This document shows positions 53,226 to 62,573 of a DNA stretch of 64,000 nucleotides, one piece after another. The notes under the pieces are model-generated. The model saw nothing but the letters and a program-made list of their open reading frames with translations. It did not search any database and was not told the origin of the DNA. The DNA comes from Pseudooceanicola antarcticus. GTDB lineage: Bacteria; Pseudomonadota; Alphaproteobacteria; Rhodobacterales; Rhodobacteraceae. The stretch is taken from the NCBI RefSeq assembly GCF_900215355.1, contig NZ_OBEA01000001.1:62001-126000 (forward strand), read 5' to 3'. Every line of letters starts with the position of its first letter. Position 1 is the first letter of the stretch. Position numbers and translations under genes: made by a program.

Positions 53226-53306
53226 GAGGCATCCACCGCCTGCCGGGGGTGACCGGATGGGCGGCGGGGCGGAATGGGGGCCGCAGCGGTTGCGGCCCCC
53301 CTTGTC

Positions 53307-54782
53307 TTACTTCTCCCAGTAGACCCCGGTCAGGTCCGTTGCCTGGGTGGGCATGTTGACCCAGAGCCCCTCGACACCGGTCTTGGCGACCGTGTGCAGC
53401 GGCAGTTCAAAGAGGAAGCCCGAGACGTAGTCCTCGGCCAGCATGGTCTGCGCCGACTTCAGCAGCTCGGAGCGCACCGCCGGATCGCTTTCCACGTCCA
53501 GCTTGGCCATCACGTCCTGGAAGGCCGGATTGTCGTACTGGAAGTAGTAATCCGGGTTGGCATAGGCGTTGATGTCCATCGGCTCGGTGTGGCTGATGAT
53601 CGTCAGGTCGTAGTCATGGGCGTTGCGGAAGGTGTTCTCCAGCCACTGGGCCCATTCGACGTTCTCGATCTCGGGCTCGATGCCGACGGCGCGCAGCTGC
53701 GCGGCCACGATCTCGCCGCCGCGACGGGCGTAGGAGGGCGGCGGCAGGGTCATCTTGACCTTCAGCGGCAGGGCAACGCCCGCCTCTTCCAGCAGCGCCT
53801 TCGACTTCTCGGGGTCGTAGTCCGAGAGGCCGGTCAGATCGACGTAATCGGGGTTGTGCGGCGCGAAGAAGGTGCCGATCGGCGTGCCGTAGCCGAACAT
53901 GGCGCCGTCGATGATGTCCTGACGGTTGATGGCATGGGCCACGGCCTCACGCACCAGCTTGTTCGAGAAGGGCTCGCGGCCGTTGTTCATCGCCAGGATG
54001 GTCTCGCCCTCGGTCGAGCCGATGAGCACCTTGAAGCGCGGGTCGGCGTCGAACTGCGGCAGGTTCTCGGGCGCGGGGAAGGCCACGAAGGCATCCACGT
54101 CCCCGGCCATCATGGCGGCGAAACCGGCGGTCGGGTCCGAGATGTACTTGAAGGTCGCGGCATCCAGCATGGCGGGCTCGCCCCAGTAGTCGGGGTTCTT
54201 CGCCAGCGAGATCGAATCGCCCTGCACCCAGCCGTCGAAGGTGAAGGCACCGGTGCCGACGGGGGCGGTCTTGATGTCGTCGATGCTTTCCGGCGCGACG
54301 ATCACGGCGTCACCCCAGGCCATCTTGAACAGGAACAGGCCATCGGGCGCCGAGAGGGTCACCTTGACGGTGGCGGGGTCCACGGCCTCGACGCTCTCGA
54401 TACCGGCGAAGAGCGTCTTCTGCGCGTTCACGCTGTCCTCGCCACGGGCACGGTCCAGCGAGAAGACCACGTCGGTGGCCTCGAAGTCGGTGCCGTCGTG
54501 GAACTTGGCGCCCTCGACGAGGTGGAAAGTATAGGTCAGGCCGTCCTCGGAAATCTCCCAGGAGGAGGCCAGGCCCGGATTGACCGACCCATCGGGGCCG
54601 AAGCGGGTCAGGCCCTCGAAGATATTGGCATAGACCACCTGGTCGATGGCCCCGGCCGCGGCCGAGGTCGGATCGAGATGCGGCGGTTCCAGCTGCAGTG
54701 CAACGGTCAGGCTGTCCTGCGCCAGCACCGGCCCTGCGGCCATGGCCGCGGCCAGTGCCACGGCGGAAATCTTGGCTTTCAT
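53307..54782 (-). CDS. ABC transporter substrate-binding protein, family 5
   Basis: Periplasmic binding protein of 491 aa, with signal peptide MKAKISAVALAAAMAAGPVLA and the family-5 pattern LEPPHLDPTSAAAGAIDQVV, YANIFEGLTRF, KFHDGTDFEATDVVFSLDRA and VGTGAFTFD. It resembles binding proteins for glutathione or dipeptides, but the ligand is unknown. Start at 54782 with AGGGAG seven bases upstream; a start seven codons earlier is less likely. It lies between the M20 gene upstream and the permeases, in the same direction. Confidence 0.93.
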   Translation of the reverse strand: MKAKISAVALAAAMAAGPVLAQDSLTVALQLEPPHLDPTSAAAGAIDQVVYANIFEGLTRFGPDGSVNPGLASSWEISEDGLTYTFHLVEGAKFHDGTDFEATDVVFSLDRARGEDSVNAQKTLFAGIESVEAVDPATVKVTLSAPDGLFLFKMAWGDAVIVAPESIDDIKTAPVGTGAFTFDGWVQGDSISLAKNPDYWGEPAMLDAATFKYISDPTAGFAAMMAGDVDAFVAFPAPENLPQFDADPRFKVLIGSTEGETILAMNNGREPFSNKLVREAVAHAINRQDIIDGAMFGYGTPIGTFFAPHNPDYVDLTGLSDYDPEKSKALLEEAGVALPLKVKMTLPPPSYARRGGEIVAAQLRAVGIEPEIENVEWAQWLENTFRNAHDYDLTIISHTEPMDINAYANPDYYFQYDNPAFQDVMAKLDVESDPAVRSELLKSAQTMLAEDYVSGFLFELPLHTVAKTGVEGLWVNMPTQATDLTGVYWEK

Positions 54783-54946
54783 GTCAAACTCCCTGTTTGT
54801 CACCCTTTTTCGGGCATTGCCGGTGTCGCCACCGGGTCGGGGCCCGAAGGCTCCCTTTCATCATCCCCGGATTGCCGGTCGGGGTCCAGCGCGGCATTTG
54901 CCGCATATGGACCCGACATGTGTCAATGCCGGGGTCGATAGATGCC

Positions 54947-56248
54947 TCACGCCGTGCTGCCATCCGAAGTCAGCAGGTCGGCGAGCGAAAGGGCCATGAC
55001 CTCGGCCGATTGCATCATGTCCTCGACGCCGACGTATTCGTCGGGCTTGTGGGCCAGGTCCAGGATGCCGGGACCATAGGCGATGCAGTTCTTCAGGCGG
55101 CCGATACGGTCGATGTGCTTCTGGTCATAGGTGCCGGGGCTGACCACGTATTGCGGCGCCGCGCCCATGGTCTCCTGGATGGCGCGGGTCACCGACTGGA
55201 CCACCGGCGCATCCTGCTCGGTCATCGAGGGCAGCACGCGCATCATCTCGCGCATGTCGTAGCTGAAGTTCGGGCGCTCGGCCTTCACCTTGTCCAGCAC
55301 GGTCTTCATCTCTCCGATCACCTCGTCGATGCTTTCCTCGATCAGGAAGCGACGGTCGATGACCATGCGGGCGCTGTCGGGGACGCAGGGGCTGGGCAGC
55401 GCGTTCACGTCACGCGGGATCTCGGCCTGGCCGCCGTGCAGCGAGTTGATGTTCAGCGTCGACTGCTTGGCCCCCTCGGGCACCACCGGCATCGCCGTGT
55501 GCTTCTGGGCCAGCGCCGGGAACAGGCTTTCCTCCATCTCGTGCAGCACCGCGCCCATGTGGCGCACGGCGCAATCGCCGAGGAAGGGCATGGAGCCATG
55601 GGCGATCTCGCCATGGGTCTCGATCTCGGCCCACCAGACGCCGCGGTGACCCAGGCAGATGCGGTCCTTGTTCAGCGGCTCGGGGATGATGACGTGATCG
55701 ACCTTGGCGTAGAACCCCTTCTCGGCCAGGTAGGCCACGCCGCCGAAGCCGCCGGATTCCTCGTCCGCGGTGCCCGAGATCTCGATGGCACCGTTGAAAT
55801 CGGGGCAGGTGGCGATGAAGGCTTCCGCCGCGATGATCGAGGCCGCGAGGCCCCCCTTCATGTCGCAGGCGCCACGGCCATAGATCTTGCCGTCCTTCAG
55901 CTCTCCGCCGAAGGGATCGGTGGTCCACCCCTTGCCCACGTCCACCACGTCGATATGACTGTTGAAATGAACACATTCGCCGGCATGTTTACCTTCGCGG
56001 CGCGCAACGATGTTCCAGCGCGGATAGGCATCGCTGTCACCGATGGCCCCGTGGGCGCGCACCAGCTGCGTTTCAAACCCCGAGGCCTTCAGGCGACGGT
56101 CAAGGTATTCGCAGATCTCCAGGTAGTTCTCGCCCGGCGGGTTCAGCGTCGGAATGCGGATCAGGTCCTGGGTCAGCGCGATCAGATCGTCGCGCCGCTC
56201 GGCAATGGCCGCATGCAGGGCGGCCTTGATGGGGCTGAGGTCTTTCAT
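54947..56248 (-). CDS. M20 family metallopeptidase (ArgE/DapE-like)
   Basis: Zinc-dependent amidohydrolase of 433 aa. It shows the M20 metal and catalytic motifs: VHFNSHIDVVDVGKGWTTDP (first metal His and Asp), YGRGACDMKGGLAASIIAAE (second Asp), ISGTADEESGGFGGVAYL (catalytic Glu pair) and a C-terminal His in LDLAHKPDEYV. The dimerisation insert lies between. It probably hydrolyses an N-acyl or peptide bond of the compound imported by the adjacent transporter. It is the first gene of the leftward cluster, divergent from PAS-LuxR. The 164-base gap before the next gene (54783-54946) is without a gene. Confidence 0.9.
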   Translation of the reverse strand: MKDLSPIKAALHAAIAERRDDLIALTQDLIRIPTLNPPGENYLEICEYLDRRLKASGFETQLVRAHGAIGDSDAYPRWNIVARREGKHAGECVHFNSHIDVVDVGKGWTTDPFGGELKDGKIYGRGACDMKGGLAASIIAAEAFIATCPDFNGAIEISGTADEESGGFGGVAYLAEKGFYAKVDHVIIPEPLNKDRICLGHRGVWWAEIETHGEIAHGSMPFLGDCAVRHMGAVLHEMEESLFPALAQKHTAMPVVPEGAKQSTLNINSLHGGQAEIPRDVNALPSPCVPDSARMVIDRRFLIEESIDEVIGEMKTVLDKVKAERPNFSYDMREMMRVLPSMTEQDAPVVQSVTRAIQETMGAAPQYVVSPGTYDQKHIDRIGRLKNCIAYGPGILDLAHKPDEYVGVEDMMQSAEVMALSLADLLTSDGSTA

Positions 56249-56272
56249 CCGGTCAGATTGCTATGCAAAAAG

Positions 56273-56303
56273 ATACGGTGCCAATACCGTAGGACTACGG
56301 TAT
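56273..56303. promoter_or_regulatory. Perfect 20-bp dyad between M20 and PAS-LuxR genes
   Basis: ATACCGTAGGACTACGGTAT (56284-56303) has 9-bp perfect arms around GA. An additional half-site ATACGGT lies just before it at 56273-56279. The size and symmetry are like the operators of LuxR-type regulators. It is placed 36 bases upstream of the leftward M20 start and 50-56 bases upstream of the PAS-LuxR start, ideal for joint control of the divergent units. Confidence 0.65.
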
Positions 56304-56358
56304 CAGGGCCCGAGACGCGGAGATCCTCCGCGCCAGGACAAGGGGCAACCCATTGGAA

Positions 56359-56901
56359 ATGAACGAATTAGAGCGCATCGCCTGGGACTACGCGCCACAG
56401 GGGCTGGTGCTGGCCGAGGACCGTATCATCCGGGCCTGCAACCGGCCCTTTGCCGAAATGGTAGGCCGTGAGACCGCAGAGCTGATCGGGCAGAGCTTCC
56501 GGGTGCTCTACACCTCGGACACCGAGTTCCGCACCATCCGCGATGTCGGCATGGAGGCGCTGCAGAAGGGCGGGCTCTATTCGGACGAACGCATGATGCA
56601 CCGCGCCGATGGCGAGGCCTTCTGGGTCCGCTTCCGGGCCCGCACCATGACCCCCGAGGCGCCGCTGGCCCGCGTGGTGATGAGCTTCGCGCCCCTGGGC
56701 CGGGCCGAGGGGGCGCGGCTGACACCGCGCGAACGCGACGTGGTCTCGGGCCTGGCGCGCGGTCAGACCTCGAAAGAGATCGCCCGCGCGCTGGATCTGT
56801 CACCCCGCACGATCGAGGACGTGCGGGCGCGCCTTCTGAAGAAACACGGAGAGCGCAGCGCCGCCGGGTTGATCCGGCGGCTGGCGGGGCCCGGTCTCTA
56901 G
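56359..56901 (+). CDS. PAS domain and LuxR-type HTH regulator
   Basis: A 180-residue transcription factor. Residues about 1-105 form a PAS domain (AEDRIIRACNRPFAEMVGRE, LIGQSFRVLYTSDTEF, RADGEAFWVRFRARTM). The C-terminal LuxR helix-turn-helix reads RLTPRERDVVSGLARGQTSK, EIARALDLSPRTIEDVRARL. There is no response-regulator receiver. The PAS part may sense a small ligand. A TTG two codons earlier is an alternative start. It is divergent from the M20 gene and the seven-gene cluster, with a perfect dyad between. Confidence 0.88.
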   Translation: MNELERIAWDYAPQGLVLAEDRIIRACNRPFAEMVGRETAELIGQSFRVLYTSDTEFRTIRDVGMEALQKGGLYSDERMMHRADGEAFWVRFRARTMTPEAPLARVVMSFAPLGRAEGARLTPRERDVVSGLARGQTSKEIARALDLSPRTIEDVRARLLKKHGERSAAGLIRRLAGPGL

Positions 56902-56933
56902 GCCCCGGTAAGGGGGCCCAAGGTCCAGGGGCC

Positions 56934-57959
56934 TCAGCCCTTGCGCAGCTCGGGCGCGACCTTGGTGCCCAGCACCTCGATGGCCTTCAGCATTTCGGCG
57001 TGGTCGATGATCCCGATGGCCATCTGGATGGTCACCCGGTCAAAGCCCAGGTCCTCTTTCAGGCCAAGGATCTTGTCGACGATCTGCGCCGGAGAGCCGA
57101 CGAAGTTGGCACCCTCCGGGCCGATGGAGGCATCGAATTGCGCCCGGCTCTGCGGGCCCCAGCCCCTTTCGCGGCCGATCTGGTCCATGACCGCCTTCTG
57201 CGCCGGGAAGAAGATATCGGCGGCCTTCTGGCTGTCTTCATGCAGGAAGCCATGCACGTTCAGCGAGACCCGCGCCTTCTCCTTGTGGCCCGATTGTTCG
57301 GCGGCGCGGCGGTAGAGATCGGCCAGCGGTGCGAAGCGGCGCGGCTCGCCGCCGATGATCGCCAGCGCCAGCGGGGCGCCGTAGGCCCCGGCGCGCACCA
57401 TCGACTGCGGGGTGCCGCCGGCGGCGATCCAGATCGGCAACGATCCGTTGACGGGGCGCGGGTAGATGCCCAGCCCTTCGACCTTCTGGGTGAACTCGGT
57501 GCCCGGCCAGTTCAGCTTCTCGCCATCGTTGATGGCCATCAGCATGGCCAGCTTTTCCTCGAAGAGCGCGTCGTAATCCTTCAGCTCGTAGCCAAAGAGC
57601 GGGAAGCTCTCGATGAAGGAGCCGCGCCCGGCCATGATCTCGGCCCGGCCGCCGCTGATCGCGTCGATAGTGGCGAACTGCTGGTAGACCCGGATCGGAT
57701 CTTCCGAGCTGAGCACGGTGACCGCAGAGCTGAGCTTGATGTTCTTCGTCTGCGCCGCCGCCGCCGCAAGCACCGTTGCGGGCGAGGAGATAGCGTAGTT
57801 CGGACGGTGGTGTTCGCCCAGCCCGAAGATATCGAGGCCAAGCTCATCGGCCAGCCGGATTTCCTCCAGCAGGTTGCCGAGACGTGCCTGGGCATCGACC
57901 TCTGCCCCCGTCACCGGGTCGCGGCCAACGTCGCCGAAGGTGTAAAGACCGACTTCCAT
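56934..57959 (-). CDS. LLM class flavin-dependent oxidoreductase
   Basis: Luciferase-like monooxygenase fold protein of 341 aa, expected to use FMN or F420. It has the start MEVGLYTFGDVGRDPVTGAE, DIFGLGEHHRPNYAISSPAT, SSAVTVLSSEDPIRVYQQFA, RAEIMAGRGSFIESFPLFGY and a C-terminal region with NFVGSPAQIVDKILGL. Substrate unknown. It converges with the PAS-LuxR gene. Confidence 0.9.
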   Translation of the reverse strand: MEVGLYTFGDVGRDPVTGAEVDAQARLGNLLEEIRLADELGLDIFGLGEHHRPNYAISSPATVLAAAAAQTKNIKLSSAVTVLSSEDPIRVYQQFATIDAISGGRAEIMAGRGSFIESFPLFGYELKDYDALFEEKLAMLMAINDGEKLNWPGTEFTQKVEGLGIYPRPVNGSLPIWIAAGGTPQSMVRAGAYGAPLALAIIGGEPRRFAPLADLYRRAAEQSGHKEKARVSLNVHGFLHEDSQKAADIFFPAQKAVMDQIGRERGWGPQSRAQFDASIGPEGANFVGSPAQIVDKILGLKEDLGFDRVTIQMAIGIIDHAEMLKAIEVLGTKVAPELRKG

Positions 57960-58060
57960 ATGCGCCTCCTGATCTGTTCAGATGCTACCTAGGGCGCCGG
58001 CGGCCATTCCGCTACCGCCTGCCTGCACAGCCTCTGTGCGGAAAGGAAGGGGGGCTGGCC

Positions 58061-58693
58061 TCAGCCGAGCGTCCCGGCCCAGAGCGCCACCTCCGCAACC
58101 ATGCTCGACAGGTGATCTTCAAGGCTCTTGCCCGTCACCCGCTTGCGCGGTTTCAGGTCGTGGTCGCCATCCTCCAGCCAGTTCAGCCGGACGGCGGGCG
58201 AGAGCGCGCCGGCAGGGATCTCCTCCTGCGCGCCGAAGGCATCCCGCGTGCCCTGGCAGATCAGCGTCGGGCAGGTGATCGCCCGCAGATGCGCCGCGCG
58301 TTCCATGCCGGTCTTGCCGGGGGCATGGAAGGGAAAGCCCAGGCAAAGAAGGCCGCTGATACGCCCCGCGTCATGCAGGTCCTGTGCGATCAGGCTGGCG
58401 ACCCGCCCGCCCATGCTCTTGCCGCCGATGATCAGCGGGCCTTCGCAGGCCAGCGCCTCGATGGCGGCGAGATACTCGGGCATGTAGGTCTCGGCCTTGC
58501 CGGGCGGCCGCTTCGAGCCCCCGGAGCGGCGCGCGGCCATGTAGCTGAACTCGAACCGGGCAACGCGCAGGCCATGGGCGGCCAGCCCCTCGGCCACGCT
58601 CTGCATCCAGGGCGTATCCATCGCCGCCCCTGCGCCATGGGCCAGCAGCACCGTGGTGCGGCCAGCCTCATCGCCGTTCAGCAGGCCATCCAC
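58061..58693 (-). CDS. Alpha/beta hydrolase (KANL3/Tex30-like)
   Basis: A 210-residue predicted hydrolase. It shows TTVLLAHGAGAAMDTPWMQS, the nucleophile motif IIGGKSMGGRVASLIAQDLH (GxSxG), an acid in LICQGTRDAFGAQEEI and His in EDGDHDLKP. These match the KANL3/Tex30 group. The GTG at 58693 lies seven bases past the rpe stop, and a GAGG precedes it; the longer frame would overlap rpe. Probably co-transcribed with rpe. Confidence 0.85.
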   Translation of the reverse strand: MDGLLNGDEAGRTTVLLAHGAGAAMDTPWMQSVAEGLAAHGLRVARFEFSYMAARRSGGSKRPPGKAETYMPEYLAAIEALACEGPLIIGGKSMGGRVASLIAQDLHDAGRISGLLCLGFPFHAPGKTGMERAAHLRAITCPTLICQGTRDAFGAQEEIPAGALSPAVRLNWLEDGDHDLKPRKRVTGKSLEDHLSSMVAEVALWAGTLG

Positions 58694-58700
58694 GCCCGCC

Positions 58701-59390
58701 TCAGACCAGCGTGTCGCAGGAAGTGCGGATGGCGCGGATGTTCTGCCCATAGGGCGCGGGGTCCTGGACCGAACCGCCCTTGAAGACCGCAGAGCCCGCA
58801 ACCAGCACATCGGCGCCGGCGGCGCGCATCAGCGGCGCGGTCTCGGGCGTGATGCCGCCGTCGATCTCGATATGCACGGGGCGGTCGCCGATCATCGCGC
58901 GCAGCTTCTCGACCTTCGCGATCTGGGAGTGGATGAACTTCTGCCCGCCGAAGCCGGGGTTCACCGTCATCACGCAAACGAGGTCGACCATGTCCAGCAG
59001 GTAATCCAGCGCCTCGACCGGCGTGCCGGGGTTCAGCGCCAGGCCCGCCTTGCAGCCCGCGCCGCGGATCGCCTGAAGGGTGCGGTGGATATGGGGGCCC
59101 GCCTCCAGGTGGGCGGTCAGCACATCGGCGCCGGCATCGGCGAAGGCCTCGATATAGGGCTCGACCGGCGCGATCATCAGGTGCACGTCCATGACGGTCT
59201 TGATGTGGCGGCGGATCGCCTTGCAGAGCGGCGGGCCGAAGGTGAGGTTCGGCACGAAATGCCCGTCCATCACGTCGACATGGATCCAGTCGGCGCCCTG
59301 CGCCTCCACGGCCTCGATTTCCTGCCCGAAGTTGGCGAAATCTGCAGAGAGGATCGAGGGGGCGATCTTCAGGGAACGGTCAAACGACAT
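58701..59390 (-). CDS. rpe: Ribulose-phosphate 3-epimerase
   Basis: Pentose-phosphate and Calvin-type pathway enzyme of 229 aa, TIM barrel. Motifs are IAPSILSADFANFGQEIEAV, DWIHVDVMDGHFVPNLTFGP (metal ligands), DVHLMIAPVEPY, VCVMTVNPGFGGQKFIHSQI, HIEIDGGITPETAPLMRAAG and VLVAGSAVFKG. Downstream it is followed by a hydrolase gene; upstream lies a repeat element and fbp in the same direction, so two sugar-phosphate genes are neighbours. Confidence 0.97.
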   Translation of the reverse strand: MSFDRSLKIAPSILSADFANFGQEIEAVEAQGADWIHVDVMDGHFVPNLTFGPPLCKAIRRHIKTVMDVHLMIAPVEPYIEAFADAGADVLTAHLEAGPHIHRTLQAIRGAGCKAGLALNPGTPVEALDYLLDMVDLVCVMTVNPGFGGQKFIHSQIAKVEKLRAMIGDRPVHIEIDGGITPETAPLMRAAGADVLVAGSAVFKGGSVQDPAPYGQNIRAIRTSCDTLV

Positions 59391-59466
59391 GGGGCACCTC
59401 CGGTGGTTACGGGGGCGATATAGCCCCGCCTGCGCGCCAAGGAAAGCACTGCGGCCTGCGGTGCCG

Positions 59467-59528
59467 GGGAGGGGGCTCCGCCCCCGTCCGCTGCGCGGCC
59501 TCCCCCGCAGTATTTTCAGCCATCGGAT
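59467..59528. repeat. Intergenic repeat element, copy C
   Basis: Hairpin GGGGGC-TCC-GCCCCC (59471-59485), a shorter CCGC-TGC-GCGG stem, CCCCC, then core AGTATTTTCAGCC (59509-59521) followed by ATCGGAT. It is a single-sided copy, 22 bases past the fbp stop on the minus strand and 77 bases before the rpe start. The tail ATCGGAT matches that of copy A. Confidence 0.85.
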
Positions 59529-59549
59529 AGGGTGAAAAGGGGCCCCGCC

Positions 59550-60491
59550 TCAGCCGTGCAGCTCGGTGATCCGCTCGACCTCCTGGCGAGAGCCGAAGAC
59601 GAAGGGACGGCGTTCGTGCAGCTTCTCGGCCGTCAGCGCCATGATCGGCGTGGTGCCATCGGTGGCCAGCCCCCCGGCCTGTTCGACCAGGAAGGCCATC
59701 GGCGCGACCTCGTAGACCATGCGCAGCCGGCCGCTCTCGTAGCCCGGACGCGCGTCGGAGGGATAGAGGAAGGTGCCGCCGCGGGTCAGGATGCGGTGGG
59801 TTTCGGCCACCAGGCTGCCGACCCAGCGGAAGTTCATGTTGCGGCCCTTGGCACCCTCTGCCCCGGCCTCGTTTTCCTCGACGTAGGCCAGCACCGGCGG
59901 GGTCCAGTGGCGACGGTTGGAGGCGTTGATCGAAAACTCCTTCGCCGCCTCGGGCAGCGACATCTTCGCCTCGGCCAGGGCGAAACTGCCTGTTTCGGGG
60001 TCGAGCACGTAGAGCTGGGTGCCCTCGCCGAAGGTCAGCGCCAGCAGGCATTGCGGACCATAGGCGATATAGCCCGCCGCCACCTGCTCCGAGGCGGGGC
60101 GCAGGAAGCTGGCATTGGCATCCCCGGCGGCCTCGAAGATCGAGAAGATGGTGCCGATGGTCACGTTGACGTCGATGTTGGACGAGCCATCCAGCGGATC
60201 GGCGGCCACGGCATAGGTGCCGCCCTCGACGAGGCTCAGCACCTCTTCCTGCTCCTCGGAGGCATAGTAGCGCACCCCGGCGCCACGCAGGCCCGCCTCG
60301 AACATCTCGTCGGCCAGCACGTCCAGCGCCTTCTGCTGGTCACCATCCGAGTTCTCGCCCACCCCGGCGCCAAGCGCCTGGCCCAGCGGACCGCGGGCGA
60401 TGATGCGAGAGACCTCGGCCCCGGTGGTGCAGAGGGCGTCGATCACGGGAAACAGCTTGGCGGGAATATGGGCGGGATCAATGGCGGGCAT
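59550..60491 (-). CDS. fbp: Class 1 fructose-1,6-bisphosphatase
   Basis: Gluconeogenic phosphatase of 313 aa. It contains YASEEQEEVLSL (metal-binding acidic loop), VAADPLDGSSNIDVNVTIGT (DPLDGSSN, metal ligands), IAYGPQCLLALTFGEGTQLY and GGTFLYPSDARPGYESGRLR and YEVAPMAFLVEQAGGLATDG. The start MPAIDPAHIPAKLF at 60491 has AGGAGAT seven bases before; the longer frame is not supported. Confidence 0.96.
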   Translation of the reverse strand: MPAIDPAHIPAKLFPVIDALCTTGAEVSRIIARGPLGQALGAGVGENSDGDQQKALDVLADEMFEAGLRGAGVRYYASEEQEEVLSLVEGGTYAVAADPLDGSSNIDVNVTIGTIFSIFEAAGDANASFLRPASEQVAAGYIAYGPQCLLALTFGEGTQLYVLDPETGSFALAEAKMSLPEAAKEFSINASNRRHWTPPVLAYVEENEAGAEGAKGRNMNFRWVGSLVAETHRILTRGGTFLYPSDARPGYESGRLRMVYEVAPMAFLVEQAGGLATDGTTPIMALTAEKLHERRPFVFGSRQEVERITELHG

Positions 60492-60630
60492 GGAAATCTC
60501 CTGGGATGTCAGGGGCGTTATTCCACATTCCCCGCGCTGGCAAAACGGCTTTTCCGCCTGCCCGCGGGCTGAGATCGCTAACGGGCGGACCGGCGGACGC
60601 AAAGCACTCACTGCGACCCGGACCGCGGGC

Positions 60631-60963
60631 TCAGTCGCGCATGAACTTGCGCCGGGCCTCCTCGGCCATGCTCTGCTTCATCTGCAACTGCGCCAGCACG
60701 GCCATCGCCGCCCTGCGCTCTTCCGGGTCCGAGAGGGAGGCCAGCACCTCGACCTGGGCCGCGACCGCCTTCTTCAGGCGGATCTCCTCGGGCAGCGCGC
60801 CGGCCTGGGCCATGATGCGATAGCCCACGGCCTCCCCGGTATCCAGGTAGGCCTCGCCACTGCGGTCGGGCAGCGGCTTGCCCTCGCCTTCCAGACCCTG
60901 CAACCGGCCCTCGGCCAGGCTCTTCAGGATCCGTCTTTCGGTCAAACGACTCAGCCAGGACAT
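60631..60963 (-). CDS. DUF1992 family protein (DnaJ homologue C28-like)
   Basis: A 110-residue protein with the DUF1992 pattern RILKSLAEGRLQGLEGEGKP, LPDRSGEAYLDTGEAVGYRI and LPEEIRLKKAVAAQ. The family relates to the DnaJ homologue C28 domain without a J-domain. Function is unknown. ATG at 60963 (MSWLSRLTERRIL) chosen; the longer frame adds an atypical N-terminus. It lies downstream of acyl-CoA dehydrogenase, separated by repeat element D. Confidence 0.88.
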   Translation of the reverse strand: MSWLSRLTERRILKSLAEGRLQGLEGEGKPLPDRSGEAYLDTGEAVGYRIMAQAGALPEEIRLKKAVAAQVEVLASLSDPEERRAAMAVLAQLQMKQSMAEEARRKFMRD

Positions 60964-61018
60964 CGCGCACCTCCAGGCCAAGGAAACTCCCGTCACGGGG
61001 AAGGTGCAAGGCCCCCCG

Positions 61019-61093
61019 CATCACCAGGCTGAAAATACTCTCGGGGGTGAATTGAGGCCGCGAGGCCTCAAGAGGGGGCGGACAGCCCCCTCC
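61019..61093. repeat. Intergenic repeat element, copy D
   Basis: Reverse orientation: tail complement of TGGTGATG, then complement of core AGTATTTTCAGCC (61027-61039), CGGGGG, hairpin TGAGGCC-GCGA-GGCCTCA (61053-61070) and hairpin GAGGGGGC-N5-GCCCCCTC (61072-61092). It is 25 bases past the acyl-CoA dehydrogenase stop (minus strand). The tail matches copy B. Confidence 0.85.
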
Positions 61094-61117
61094 TCCCCCC
61101 TCGGGCCGGGTACGACC

Positions 61118-62338
<1,221 letters not shown>

Positions 62339-62409
62339 CTGGGGTCCTCCTCCACCTCTTGCCCTTTGATGCCCCTCCGCCCCGGCCCCGTCAAGATTGC
62401 GGAAGAATT

Positions 62410-62506
62410 TTCCGTAAAGCGGAATATTGACGAGATGTTCCGCTCCGTGGCAGGCTGTTCCGCAGTAAGGGAGAACTCCTGGGGAGGAGGATTCCGCGAA
62501 ACGGAA
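62410..62506. promoter_or_regulatory. Twin TTCCG-N5-CGGAA dyads in a divergent promoter
   Basis: TTCCGTAAAGCGGAA (62410-62424) and TTCCGCGAAACGGAA (62492-62506) share 5-bp arms and a 5-base spacer. Two extra half-sites TTCCG occur at 62438-62442 and 62459-62463. They lie between the leftward acyl-CoA dehydrogenase and the rightward SDR gene, as expected for one regulator controlling both. The regulator gene is not in the window; IclR- or TetR-type binding is a guess. Confidence 0.6.
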
Positions 62507-62573
62507 CTGGCAGGCGGCCCCTCGGGGCCGAACGGGAGCGCATGTCTGCCTCCCCCTGCGCAAGGGAGGTCGC

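Noticed and set aside
56901-56933. GGCCCC / GGGGCC hairpin between the PAS-LuxR and LLM genes as a terminator
   Set aside because: The stem is short, overlaps the stop codon and is not followed by a T-tract; the GC content of the region makes such stems common by chance.
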